Shown one piece after another: positions 46,167 to 55,021 of a DNA stretch of 64,000 nt (within the stretch, counting starts at the first letter, position 1; each line of letters opens with the position of its first letter). Origin of the DNA: Novipirellula artificiosorum. GTDB lineage: Bacteria; Planctomycetota; Planctomycetia; Pirellulales; Pirellulaceae. The stretch lies in the NCBI RefSeq assembly GCF_007860135.1, contig NZ_SJPV01000001.1:124001-188000 (forward strand), given 5' to 3'. The position numbers and the translations under genes were made by a program. Under the pieces are notes generated by a model that had not been told where the DNA came from, ran no database searches, and worked only from the letters and a program-made list of their open reading frames with translations.

Positions 46167-47876
46167 GTGCGTTGGGGATTCGGTATGGGCCTTCTCGGGA
46201 CGATTCAGCAAGCAAAAGGTGGGCTGGATGTTGCGCAAATTGGGCTGCAGGTGGTCGGCAATAATGTTGCCAATGCCAATACGCCCGGCTATATCCGCCA
46301 GCAACTACAGCAGGCGTCTTCGGTCGCGGTTCGTGACGGGAACCTGATCAAAGGTCATGGCGTGTTGCCGACCGGCATCGTCCAAGTCATCGACCAGGCA
46401 CTCGCCGAGCGAATGATGAATGCCAAGACCGCACTGACGGGTGCCGAGGCATTAGAAAAGGCCTACAACCAACTCGAAGAGCTGTCTTCGGACTTGGACA
46501 ATACGGGCTTGAGTCAACAATTCTCACAGTTCAACAACTCGATTCATGAATTGTCCGCTCAACCCGGTGACACCTCGTTGCGAGAGTTCGTGATCTTGCA
46601 AGGCGAGACGCTGGCGAGCAACCTTCGTCGAACTCGCGAAAACGCGGTCGCTCAGCAGATCACTTGGGACGGTGATTTCAAAGAAATGGCCAATCAAATC
46701 AATCGCTTGACCGAGCGGATCGCAGAACTGAACCTCGAGATCTCGACCATCGAGGGGGGTGGCGGACTTCGCAATAGCGATGCGACGGGGCTGCGCGATC
46801 AACGGTACCGCGACCTCGAAGAGCTTTCCACCTACGTCCAAATCAACTACCAAGAACAAGCCAGCGGTGCGGTCAACGTCTTTGTCGGTGGCGACTACTT
46901 AGTCAGCAATAGCAACCAACGAGACGTGTTCAGCGACTACAGCGAATCGGCGGGTGGCCAGGAAATTCGGATCATTGAAACAGATTCGCCGCTCCAGGTG
47001 ACCGGTGGAAAAATAGCCGCTTCCAAACAAGCACGCGACGGAGTCTTTGGAGACTATATTCAAAAGCTTGATAAGATCGCCGCCGCTCTGATTCGCAGTG
47101 TGAACGAGGTGCATTCGCAAGGACAGGGACGCGAAGCGTACCAATCGTTAACCTCAAGCTTCCAGGGCGAAGGTGGCGTTCCGTTAGCATCGTCCGGTAT
47201 GACCTTCATTCCGGACAACGGCACCTTTGACATGAATCTGGTGGACGACGCAGGCGAGATCTTGTCGACTCACCAAATCGCTGTCCGACGACTTGGCCAA
47301 GTCAGTGATTCGTCGATCAATTCGGTTGTCGCAGAGATCGACGCGATTGCGGGAATCTCGGCCAGTGTCACCAGCGAGGGATACGTCGAGATTATCTCGG
47401 ATTCGCCAACCTCAGGATTCACGTTTGGCGAAGACACCAGCGGTTTTTTGGCGGCGATTGGAATCAACACGTTTTTCGTCGGCAAGAACGCAGTCGACAT
47501 TGACGTCAACGCACAACTCAAACGCAATAGCGATCTCTTGGCGATCAGCAGTGGGGGCATTGGAGAAGACACCGATGCACTCACTCGCTTGGTGGATCTG
47601 GTCGATCGTCCGCTCGATGAACTCGACGGTCGCAGCGTTCGCGGAGTCTACGAAGGCACGCTGGCAAGCCTCGGGCAAAAGGTCAGTTTGCAGAGCAGTG
47701 AAACCGAAGGGCTGCGTAATTTTCACTCAACCTTGGAAAGCCAGCATCTCTCGATCACCGGCGTCAACATTGATGAGGAATCGATCAAGATGATTGCCTA
47801 TCAACGCGCCTTTCAAGCATCCTCCAAAGTGATCGCGACCGCCGCCGAGATGCTTGACATCTTGGTCAACCTCTAG
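46167..47876 (+). CDS. flgK: Flagellar hook-associated protein 1
   Basis: 569 residues. The N terminus has the conserved rod/hook helix (LQVVGNNVANANTPGY) and the C terminus the matching helix (NIDEESIKMIAYQRAFQASSKVI, short form IAYQRAFQASSKVI). The long middle is variable. FlgK joins the hook to the filament. It stands alone: no flgL, flgM or hook genes adjoin it, so flagellar genes are dispersed. GTG 46167 follows AGAAGGAGA. It ends 4 bp from the convergent DUF1570 gene. Confidence 0.93.
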   Translation: MRWGFGMGLLGTIQQAKGGLDVAQIGLQVVGNNVANANTPGYIRQQLQQASSVAVRDGNLIKGHGVLPTGIVQVIDQALAERMMNAKTALTGAEALEKAYNQLEELSSDLDNTGLSQQFSQFNNSIHELSAQPGDTSLREFVILQGETLASNLRRTRENAVAQQITWDGDFKEMANQINRLTERIAELNLEISTIEGGGGLRNSDATGLRDQRYRDLEELSTYVQINYQEQASGAVNVFVGGDYLVSNSNQRDVFSDYSESAGGQEIRIIETDSPLQVTGGKIAASKQARDGVFGDYIQKLDKIAAALIRSVNEVHSQGQGREAYQSLTSSFQGEGGVPLASSGMTFIPDNGTFDMNLVDDAGEILSTHQIAVRRLGQVSDSSINSVVAEIDAIAGISASVTSEGYVEIISDSPTSGFTFGEDTSGFLAAIGINTFFVGKNAVDIDVNAQLKRNSDLLAISSGGIGEDTDALTRLVDLVDRPLDELDGRSVRGVYEGTLASLGQKVSLQSSETEGLRNFHSTLESQHLSITGVNIDEESIKMIAYQRAFQASSKVIATAAEMLDILVNL

Positions 47877-47880
47877 CGAC

Positions 47881-48969
47881 CTATCGCACGCGTCGCATGT
47901 AGGTGGTGAACTCGGCATCGAGTTCGTTTAGCGTCATGGCGAACGCTTTTTCGAACATCTCGATCCGCTCGCGTTTGGTACGCTCGACCTTCGTTTTCCC
48001 CGCGCTCAACGTTCGCAAATACTCGACATACTGTTCCCGTTTGGTTCGCAACAAGAAATAGGTCAGGGCCCAGCCTTCGGCATAAGCCGCTTCCGCCGTC
48101 GAGGCGTTTCGGAATCTGGTATCATCCGCGATCAGCGTCGTCAACGATTCTTCGGGCCGATTGCGAACGTAGTGGTTCCAACGCAGGAGATTCTTTTCAT
48201 TGACCCGGCCAATGCCACGCCAACCGCGTGGGTTACGACGGTCGGGCGACTCGAAAAACATCGCCAATCCTTCGCTGACCCACATCGGATTGTCCGCGTA
48301 ACGTCGTTGCAGCCCACAATTGTAGGACAATTGATGGGTTGCTTCGTGAATGATCGTCGAAACATTGCGTTCCCAATCTGGATTGTTGAATATCATCATG
48401 CGGTTATTTGCAAGGTGATAGTATCCAATCACCGATTGAGCCGCCTCACCGACTTCCTTTCCCGCATGCTTCAAGAACGATGAGCGATCGGCCAACACTA
48501 ACGCCACCAAGGGGAAACGGGGTTTGGGCAACTCCCAACCTTGGTTCTTCCAATAGGCAAAGAAGCCACGATAGAGTTGTTCAAATAAACCAGCGACTTG
48601 ACGAGCGTGCAGATCGTTCGTGTTGTAGACGATTACGTAATTGACGGTGCGATAGACCGAAAAGCCCGCAGGCATCTCCGCAAGCATTCGCGAGGCCATG
48701 GCATCGGCATCGATTGGCACGAGCTCCTCCTCATCCGACTGGCGCTGAACGATTTCCTCTGGCTGGATCGTCCAGATCTGTCCGTCATCTGCCAAAATCA
48801 TGATGGCGCCATCTTGAGCTTCGACCAAGACCTCACCGGTCACTTCGCTTTCCTTCGAATCGCTCGTTTTCTTGAGGTTAACCGTTTCGACGCCGTGGGC
48901 ATTTTCTAAACGGCAACAGAGCGCCATTGCGATCAGCATTGGGTACAACAGCAAGGCCGTTCGAAACAT
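47881..48969 (-). CDS. DUF1570 exported metalloprotease-like protein
   Basis: 362 residues. A signal sequence (FRTALLLYPMLIAMALCC) then a soluble domain with HEATHQ (HExxH) in TIIHEATHQLSY and a downstream Glu in WVSEGLAMFFE, the arrangement of gluzincin zinc peptidases. DUF1570 is known mainly from planctomycetes. A protease role is inferred from the motif. ATG 48967-48969 is chosen because the signal peptide then starts at the N terminus; a start at 49023 would add 18 charged residues. Confidence 0.85.
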   Translation of the reverse strand: MFRTALLLYPMLIAMALCCRLENAHGVETVNLKKTSDSKESEVTGEVLVEAQDGAIMILADDGQIWTIQPEEIVQRQSDEEELVPIDADAMASRMLAEMPAGFSVYRTVNYVIVYNTNDLHARQVAGLFEQLYRGFFAYWKNQGWELPKPRFPLVALVLADRSSFLKHAGKEVGEAAQSVIGYYHLANNRMMIFNNPDWERNVSTIIHEATHQLSYNCGLQRRYADNPMWVSEGLAMFFESPDRRNPRGWRGIGRVNEKNLLRWNHYVRNRPEESLTTLIADDTRFRNASTAEAAYAEGWALTYFLLRTKREQYVEYLRTLSAGKTKVERTKRERIEMFEKAFAMTLNELDAEFTTYMRRVR

Positions 48970-49178
48970 CGAGGTTCTTTCGTCCAAAGTCGTTTGCGAA
49001 TCAAAGCGGAAAGACGCAAACACCCAATCCTACTCACACGCCGCCATTTGAGCACGACGTCATTCTAGCATGCCGTCAGCGATTCCCAAAACCCAAACGA
49101 GATTTCCGAATCTCGACCCACTGCTGAAAAGGTCGCAAGCCCCGTTTGGCGAAGATCGAAGGTGGTGCAGCGGTGCGG

Positions 49179-50678
49179 CTACCGTTTGCGACTGCGTCCC
49201 ACGACGATCGCCAAACAGGCTACGACCCCCAAGTACCACAACGCCAGGGCCGCTTCCTGGTACCTGGCCCCACTGTGCAGGAGCCCAAAAAGCCGCGTGC
49301 CGACGGTCGAAACCCCGGGGGGCGAGACCGGTAACGTTACCGGAACGTCGCCCGACGCGAACAAGCCCGCGGCAACCACCGCCGTCACCAAGCTGGTGGC
49401 CATCAGCGGGCGATCGACCAGCCACAAACGTCGCCAGACTGCGAATTCCAGACGGGAACTCGACAACACGGTGTCACCGATTCCGCGATAGCCACTGCGC
49501 AGCACCCAATAGGCAATCGGTACCGCTCGCACCGCCAACGCAATCACCGTCGGCAAAAGGGTCTGCTCGTAGAGGACCCGAAAGCCTGGCAGATCCCATT
49601 GGAAGACTCCGACGACAGCAAGTCCCACGATCGGACCCGGAACACAAAAAACGACAACACTTGTCACATCCAAACAACGCTCGGTCCTTGGCTTTGAACG
49701 CCCGATGGCCGCCAAAGGCCAAGCCAACGCCGCCGAAACGACGCCGGTGACACCGCCAAGCACCAGCGTCCAAGTGTATTCCCGACCAAAGACGCTCGGC
49801 GCCACCCATAATTGACGGATGCCTCGCGCGAGCGACCAATGGGTTTCGATCGAACCGTCGACCACGGACACTTCGTGCCCGATTTTGACCACCAAACCCA
49901 ACACGGGAACCGCCACAATCAGTAGCCCGGCGAGGGCCAGAATCGATACGGCAATCATGGCGTCGGCGGGACGTGGCGATTCCCCCATGCCGCGAACCAA
50001 CATTTCGTCATGCTGCGGGGTCGGTGGCGCATTGCGAGAAACCAGCAATAACGTCCCGAGACCTAACGCCAATCCCAACGGCAACGCGATCGTAGTGAGA
50101 ATCGCGTGCAGATTAGGATTCACTGCGTAAAACAGGTAGAACTCGTCGGCAATCGTACGGTATCCGTACAAGTCAACCACCGTCATCTCGGTTGACGCGA
50201 TCGCGGCATTGATGATGACCGTAGCTAAGATCCACGGCCACGCCATGGGCAGGCGGATCGTCCACCACGCCCGCAACGGACTGAAATCGAGCATTGCACT
50301 TTCGACCACCGCTCGCGATTGACGCGTCGTGCCATACCAGGTTGCCAGCGCCGTGATTGCGGATCCGACCATGGCATGAATCCATCCCGACGCGACCAAT
50401 CCACGAAACGCTTCAAAAGAACGAGCGCCGGTTTGGGTCAGACAGAGCCAACCGAATTTTCCCGCCGTCGCTTCCCACGCCGCCGCATGGAGGATCAGAG
50501 GCATCGCAACCGCGACAACCATCGCCACCAGAAAAGCGTCCGAAACCAGCCGGCCGATTCTGCCACAGCGGCGAACCGTGTCGGTGGCCCAAGCCGAGGG
50601 AATTCCGATCGCGAGGGACACACTGACGGCAACCGCTATAAGCTGCAAAGTCGAAAAAAGCGGTTGCCACCCACTCAA
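49179..50678 (-). CDS. ABC transporter permease, two-domain (Fe3+/thiamine/polyamine type)
   Basis: 499 residues with about 12 hydrophobic helices in two halves. Each half has an EAA-type coupling loop (ESAMLDFSPLRAWWTIRLPMAWP region, and the later SSSRLEFAVWRRLWLVDRP). This fused permease shape occurs in ferric (FbpB-type) and thiamine (ThiP-type) importers. No ATPase or binding protein lies beside it, so its partners are elsewhere or it has lost them. It is divergent from the AarF-type kinase gene with only 61 bp between starts. Confidence 0.82.
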   Translation of the reverse strand: MSGWQPLFSTLQLIAVAVSVSLAIGIPSAWATDTVRRCGRIGRLVSDAFLVAMVVAVAMPLILHAAAWEATAGKFGWLCLTQTGARSFEAFRGLVASGWIHAMVGSAITALATWYGTTRQSRAVVESAMLDFSPLRAWWTIRLPMAWPWILATVIINAAIASTEMTVVDLYGYRTIADEFYLFYAVNPNLHAILTTIALPLGLALGLGTLLLVSRNAPPTPQHDEMLVRGMGESPRPADAMIAVSILALAGLLIVAVPVLGLVVKIGHEVSVVDGSIETHWSLARGIRQLWVAPSVFGREYTWTLVLGGVTGVVSAALAWPLAAIGRSKPRTERCLDVTSVVVFCVPGPIVGLAVVGVFQWDLPGFRVLYEQTLLPTVIALAVRAVPIAYWVLRSGYRGIGDTVLSSSRLEFAVWRRLWLVDRPLMATSLVTAVVAAGLFASGDVPVTLPVSPPGVSTVGTRLFGLLHSGARYQEAALALWYLGVVACLAIVVGRSRKR

Positions 50679-50739
50679 AGAAAAGATCTCCCGAAAAACA
50701 GCGAATCATTCACAGACCGTTCGCACTAGAATCGTAACT

Positions 50740-52449
50740 ATGAAAATAACTGCAATCCCCCAACTGTATCGAAATCTGAAGCGATGGCGAGAAATCCTTG
50801 CCGTGTTGCAGCGGTATGGGTTAGCGGATTGGATGAGCCAATTTCAAAAGTTGCCGTTTCGCGATCGAATCACCGACCCCGCCGGCGTTCCGCTTTCGAA
50901 CTATTCTCGCGAACAGCGTGTTCGCATGGCCCTCACCGACCTGGGGCCGACCTTCATCAAACTCGGTCAGATTCTCGCGGCGCGACCCGACTTAGTCGGC
51001 CCAAAACTTGGCAACGAACTCAAACGATTGCGGGCCGATGTCCAGCCGGATGCCATCGAGAAGGTCCGCGCGACACTAACAAAGGAACTTGGCGATGGTT
51101 ACCTCGACCAGTTTCAATTCATCGACCACCAGCCGCTGGCGACGGCATCGATCGGCCAAGTTCATCGAGCGACACTCAACGACGGTCGCTCCGTTGTGAT
51201 CAAGGTCATGCGTGCCGACATCGAAAAGACGATGCGTCAGGACATGGAGGTGCTTGCGGGGGTCGCCCAGTTGGCGGAGCGAGTCGAGGCCTTTGCCGCG
51301 TGGGGACCGTGCCAAATGGCCAGCCAGTTGTCGACGATGCTACAGCGTGAACTTGATTTCGGCCGTGAACGTCAAAACCTGGAATTCTTCGCCGAGATGC
51401 TTGCCGATCGCAGTGACGAGGTGGCGATCCCACGACCGGTTCGCAGCCTCTGCACCCGAAGCGTGTTGGTGATGGACGAATTGGTGGGACAAACGCTATC
51501 CGAATTCCTGCATGATGCCTCCGATGCCACACAGCGTGTCGAATGCAAACAACGGTTGTCCGAGATCATCGCCGGCGTTTACTTGACGATGATCTTTGAC
51601 GCAGGCTTGTTCCATGCCGATCCCCACCTTGGCAACCTGCTGCTGCTCGATGATGGACGATTGGGGATCTTGGACTTTGGCATGGTGGGGCGGATTGATG
51701 AAACGCTGCGTGAAACGATCGAAGAGATGATGGGATGCATCGCTCGTGGTGACCAGAATCGCCTGACTCGATTGATCCGCCGCATCGGTGATGCGCCTCC
51801 GACGCTCGACGAATCGTCCTTGGCGATTGACGCAGCCGAGTTTGTCGGAACGTTCGGACGACAAAGTCTCGGTGACTTTGATTTAACCGGGGCGCTGAAT
51901 GAATTGAGCGACATGTTGCATCGACATGCCATCAAGTTACCGAACCAATCAGCCTTACTATTAAAAATGCTGATTTCGCTCGAGGGAACGCTGCGCGAAC
52001 TTGGCGCCAGTTTCGATTCCTTGCAGATCGTACAGACCTTTGTCCGCAAATCGATGCTCAGCCGACTGAGCCCAAAGCGACGCATCCGCCAAGCACGGCG
52101 GATCTATATGGAAGCGGAGAATTTCCTGGAAATCGCTCCTGACGAAGTCTTGACGCTCTTGCAACAGGCGCGTCGTGGCGAGGTTCGTATGATTTTAGAA
52201 CACCAACGGATCGGCCCGACCGTGAACCGGATGGTGCTGGGGTTGATGGCCAGTGCGGTGTTCCTTGGGTCCTCGTTGATGTTGGCGATGAAGGTGCCGC
52301 CTGTGCTGTTCCAGGAAGCCTCGCTCTTGGGGATCGAACGAATCAGCTTGCTCGGTTTGATCGGGGTCCTCGCGAGTGTCGCGGTCATGATGTGGCTGCT
52401 GTTGGCCATCAACCGCAGCGGCCATCTGACACGAAACAACGATGACTGA
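50740..52449 (+). CDS. UbiB/AarF family atypical kinase
   Basis: 569 residues. ABC1-family signatures: the KxGQ motif FIKLGQILAARPDL, the Ala-rich loop TASIGQVHRA, VIKVMRADI with the ATP-contacting Lys, HADPHLGNLLL and LDFGMVGRID. The C terminus has two membrane helices (VLGLMASAVFLGSSL and LLGLIGVLASVAVMMWLLL). UbiB-type kinases act in quinone biosynthesis or lipid transport. ATG 50740 is chosen because the open frame upstream overlaps the divergent permease gene. It stands about 230 bp before the DUF1592 gene. Confidence 0.93.
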   Translation: MKITAIPQLYRNLKRWREILAVLQRYGLADWMSQFQKLPFRDRITDPAGVPLSNYSREQRVRMALTDLGPTFIKLGQILAARPDLVGPKLGNELKRLRADVQPDAIEKVRATLTKELGDGYLDQFQFIDHQPLATASIGQVHRATLNDGRSVVIKVMRADIEKTMRQDMEVLAGVAQLAERVEAFAAWGPCQMASQLSTMLQRELDFGRERQNLEFFAEMLADRSDEVAIPRPVRSLCTRSVLVMDELVGQTLSEFLHDASDATQRVECKQRLSEIIAGVYLTMIFDAGLFHADPHLGNLLLLDDGRLGILDFGMVGRIDETLRETIEEMMGCIARGDQNRLTRLIRRIGDAPPTLDESSLAIDAAEFVGTFGRQSLGDFDLTGALNELSDMLHRHAIKLPNQSALLLKMLISLEGTLRELGASFDSLQIVQTFVRKSMLSRLSPKRRIRQARRIYMEAENFLEIAPDEVLTLLQQARRGEVRMILEHQRIGPTVNRMVLGLMASAVFLGSSLMLAMKVPPVLFQEASLLGIERISLLGLIGVLASVAVMMWLLLAINRSGHLTRNNDD

Positions 52450-52523
52450 GCAGGTTGCCGGAGAGTAAAGGGCAACGCGACGTCGCCACGAGCGTGGGAA
52501 GTGCCTTTTTGAAATTCGAGTGG

Positions 52524-52553
52524 CGTTTCTTAATTTTGTGCCGTTTCTTAATT
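52524..52553. repeat. Pair of perfect 12-bp direct repeats, possible operator
   Basis: CGTTTCTTAATT occurs at 52524-52535 and 52542-52553, an 18-bp period, in the gap between the UbiB-like gene and the DUF1592 gene. The spacing fits two adjacent protein-binding sites on roughly the same DNA face. Confidence 0.4.
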
Positions 52554-52589
52554 GAGGTGCAATCCGACGTCGATGTCGCATTTCGCCCA

Positions 52590-52616
52590 TTGCCAGAAGC
52601 TTGGATCGCCTATAAT
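52590..52616 (+). promoter_or_regulatory. Candidate promoter of the DUF1592/DUF1552 pair
   Basis: TTGCCA (52590-52595) and TATAAT (52611-52616) lie 15 bp apart, about 60 bp before the start. The -10 is perfect, the spacing short. Two 12-bp direct repeats lie just upstream. Confidence 0.35.
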
Positions 52617-52676
52617 GGAGCATTCCTCCCCCCCCCCGAACCTGCCGCAGCTCCATCCGTTTACCTCGTGAACGCC

Positions 52677-54977
52677 ATGCACTTTCTGCACCCCCCCCGC
52701 ACCCTCCTGCGACTGACCTTGTCGACCTTGTGCGTTTTCGCATGGTCTGGCCCCTTGCTGGCCGATCAAGCGACGACGGAGTCGGTCTATAGCGACTCGC
52801 TCCTTCCGCTGCTGCGGACCTACTGTTTTGATTGCCACGACAGCGGAAGCGACCTTTCGCTTGAAGACGATGATTCCGCCACCAAGATTGCCGGCAATCG
52901 CAAACTCTGGCAACGAGCGTTCGCTCAGGTGCAGCTGGGGACGATGCCTCCCGAAGACGGCGAAACCATGGCCGCCGCTGTGCGAATGCGGATGGTCGAC
53001 ATGCTCGACCAAGTCACCAATTCGGTCGATTGCATTCAAGCCCCTAACGCGGGCAAGGTTGTTCTTCGACGATTGAACCGAACGGAATACCGAAACACCA
53101 TTCGTGATCTGACAGGCGTCGACTACCAGCCTGCTGACAATTTCCCAGGTGATGACGTCGGTTATGGGTTCGACAACATCGGCGATGTTTTGTCGTTGCC
53201 TCCGATCTTGCTCGAAAAATACCTCGATGCGGCCGAGGTCATTTCAGGACAAGCGATCTTGACTCCCCTGCCACCGCAGATTTTTGAAACCGAATTGGCG
53301 GCCGTCTCCTTGGTCGATGCACGCAAGTATGGTCGCGGCGATCATTTGACGCTTTCGAGCCAGGGTACCGTCGCCTTGGAAGTCGAGATTCCGTTTCAAG
53401 CGACCTATGACTTGACGGTTTCCGCCAGTGGCGATCAAGGTGGCGACGAACCGGTCAAAATGGAAGTCGTGGTTGGAAAAAGTAAGCAAATCGTTGACGT
53501 CAAGAACAAACAAATGGAACCGATCACCATTCCGGTACGCTTGGATCGAGGAAAACGGAGAATTGAATTTAGCTTTATCAATGACTACTACCTGGCTGGC
53601 AAGGCTGACCGCAACTTGCATCTTTACCACGTTCATCTGGTCGGGACCGAGCCAGCTGCGAAGAGGGTAAAGGAGAGTAATTTACCGGCCAGCCATCGCA
53701 AGATTATCTTTGTAACGCCATCCGACACATGCAGTGAAGACCAGGCGACCCAGCAAGTGCTCGAACCGTTGACAAGGCGTGCGTTTCGTCGGCCGGTCAA
53801 CCCACAGGAAATCGGCCGGTTGGCTCGATTAGCTGCGAGCGTTCGTGCGGACGGCGCGACGTTTGAAGAATCGATCCAAGTGGCGCTGCAAGCGATTTTG
53901 GTGTCCCCGCATTTCTTGTTCAAAGTGGAATCGCCTCCGGAAAAGAGTGGATCAGGTCAATCACCCGTCAACCCGTACGAGTTGGCGACACGCATCTCGT
54001 ATTTCTTGTGGAGCAGCATGCCTGATGACGAACTGCTTCAAATGGCAAGCAAGGACCAACTTCGCGATCGAGAGCCATTGCTTCGCAAAGTCGGCGACAT
54101 GATTCTTGATCCGCGGTCGAACGCGTTGATCGAGAACTTTGCTGGACAATGGCTCCAACTCCGAACATTACAGAATGTCGAACCGGACGGCGACCAGTTT
54201 CCTTTATTTGACGATCACATCCGCCAATTGATGCAAACGGAAACGTTGACCTTTTTCGCCTCGGTGATGCGAGATAACCGCCCCGTGACCGATCTGCTGG
54301 ATGCCAACTTCACCTACGTGAACGAGGACCTCGCAAAATTTTATGGTTTTGACAAGGTGCTGGGAGCAGACTTCCGCAAAGTCTCACTCGAAGGGACTCC
54401 GCGAGGCGGATTGTTGACTCAGGCGAGCATTTTAACCGTAACAAGCAATCCGACACGAACCAGTCCTGTAAAACGTGGAAAGTGGATTTTGGAGAATTTG
54501 CTCAATACGCCACCTCCCCCACCGCCTCCGAACGTTCCCGAGTTGGAGAAGGGGATTCTCAGTGGGACGCTACGCGAGCGGCTTGAGGAACACCGAGCGA
54601 ACCCAGCATGTGCTGCCTGCCACAACATGATGGACCCGCTCGGCTTTGCACTGGAGCACTTCGATGCGATCGGCCGCTATCGAAATCTCGATGGCGAGCA
54701 ACCGATTGATGCCAGCGGGAAGTTGCCCGATGGAACCGAATTCTCGGGCATTGAGGATTTGCGTCGCATTCTGTCACAACAACGGGGGGATCAATTCGTC
54801 CGCTGCCTGGCAGAGAAGATGTTGATTTATGCGATCGGTCGAGGGACCGAGTACTATGACAAATGTGCACTGGACGAAATCATGGGCGATTTGCGTCAAA
54901 ACGATTACCGATTTGCTGATTTGGTGTCGTCCATCATTGAAAGTGAACCCTTCCAAAGCCAAGGTTCTCGCGAGTAG
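52677..54977 (+). CDS. Planctomycete-type cytochrome-like DUF1587/DUF1592/DUF1588/DUF1585 protein
   Basis: About 766 residues. A signal peptide (end near GPLLADQA), then a CxxCH heme-type site (C50-FDC-H54) in the DUF1587 region, a carbohydrate-binding-like middle, DUF1592 (ISYFLWSSMPDDELLQMA), DUF1588 with a second CxxCH (CAACHNMMDPLGFALE) and DUF1585 (KMLIYAIGRGTEYYDKC). Probably a periplasmic protein, its substrate unknown. It forms a pair with the DUF1552 protein 44 bp downstream, an arrangement repeated in planctomycete genomes. ATG 52677 is chosen; a GTG at 52668 is an alternative. Confidence 0.9.
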   Translation: MHFLHPPRTLLRLTLSTLCVFAWSGPLLADQATTESVYSDSLLPLLRTYCFDCHDSGSDLSLEDDDSATKIAGNRKLWQRAFAQVQLGTMPPEDGETMAAAVRMRMVDMLDQVTNSVDCIQAPNAGKVVLRRLNRTEYRNTIRDLTGVDYQPADNFPGDDVGYGFDNIGDVLSLPPILLEKYLDAAEVISGQAILTPLPPQIFETELAAVSLVDARKYGRGDHLTLSSQGTVALEVEIPFQATYDLTVSASGDQGGDEPVKMEVVVGKSKQIVDVKNKQMEPITIPVRLDRGKRRIEFSFINDYYLAGKADRNLHLYHVHLVGTEPAAKRVKESNLPASHRKIIFVTPSDTCSEDQATQQVLEPLTRRAFRRPVNPQEIGRLARLAASVRADGATFEESIQVALQAILVSPHFLFKVESPPEKSGSGQSPVNPYELATRISYFLWSSMPDDELLQMASKDQLRDREPLLRKVGDMILDPRSNALIENFAGQWLQLRTLQNVEPDGDQFPLFDDHIRQLMQTETLTFFASVMRDNRPVTDLLDANFTYVNEDLAKFYGFDKVLGADFRKVSLEGTPRGGLLTQASILTVTSNPTRTSPVKRGKWILENLLNTPPPPPPPNVPELEKGILSGTLRERLEEHRANPACAACHNMMDPLGFALEHFDAIGRYRNLDGEQPIDASGKLPDGTEFSGIEDLRRILSQQRGDQFVRCLAEKMLIYAIGRGTEYYDKCALDEIMGDLRQNDYRFADLVSSIIESEPFQSQGSRE

Positions 54978-55021
54978 CTCGCGTTGGAACCCCACCCCTG
55001 ACCCCGAATGAGATCATCGCC

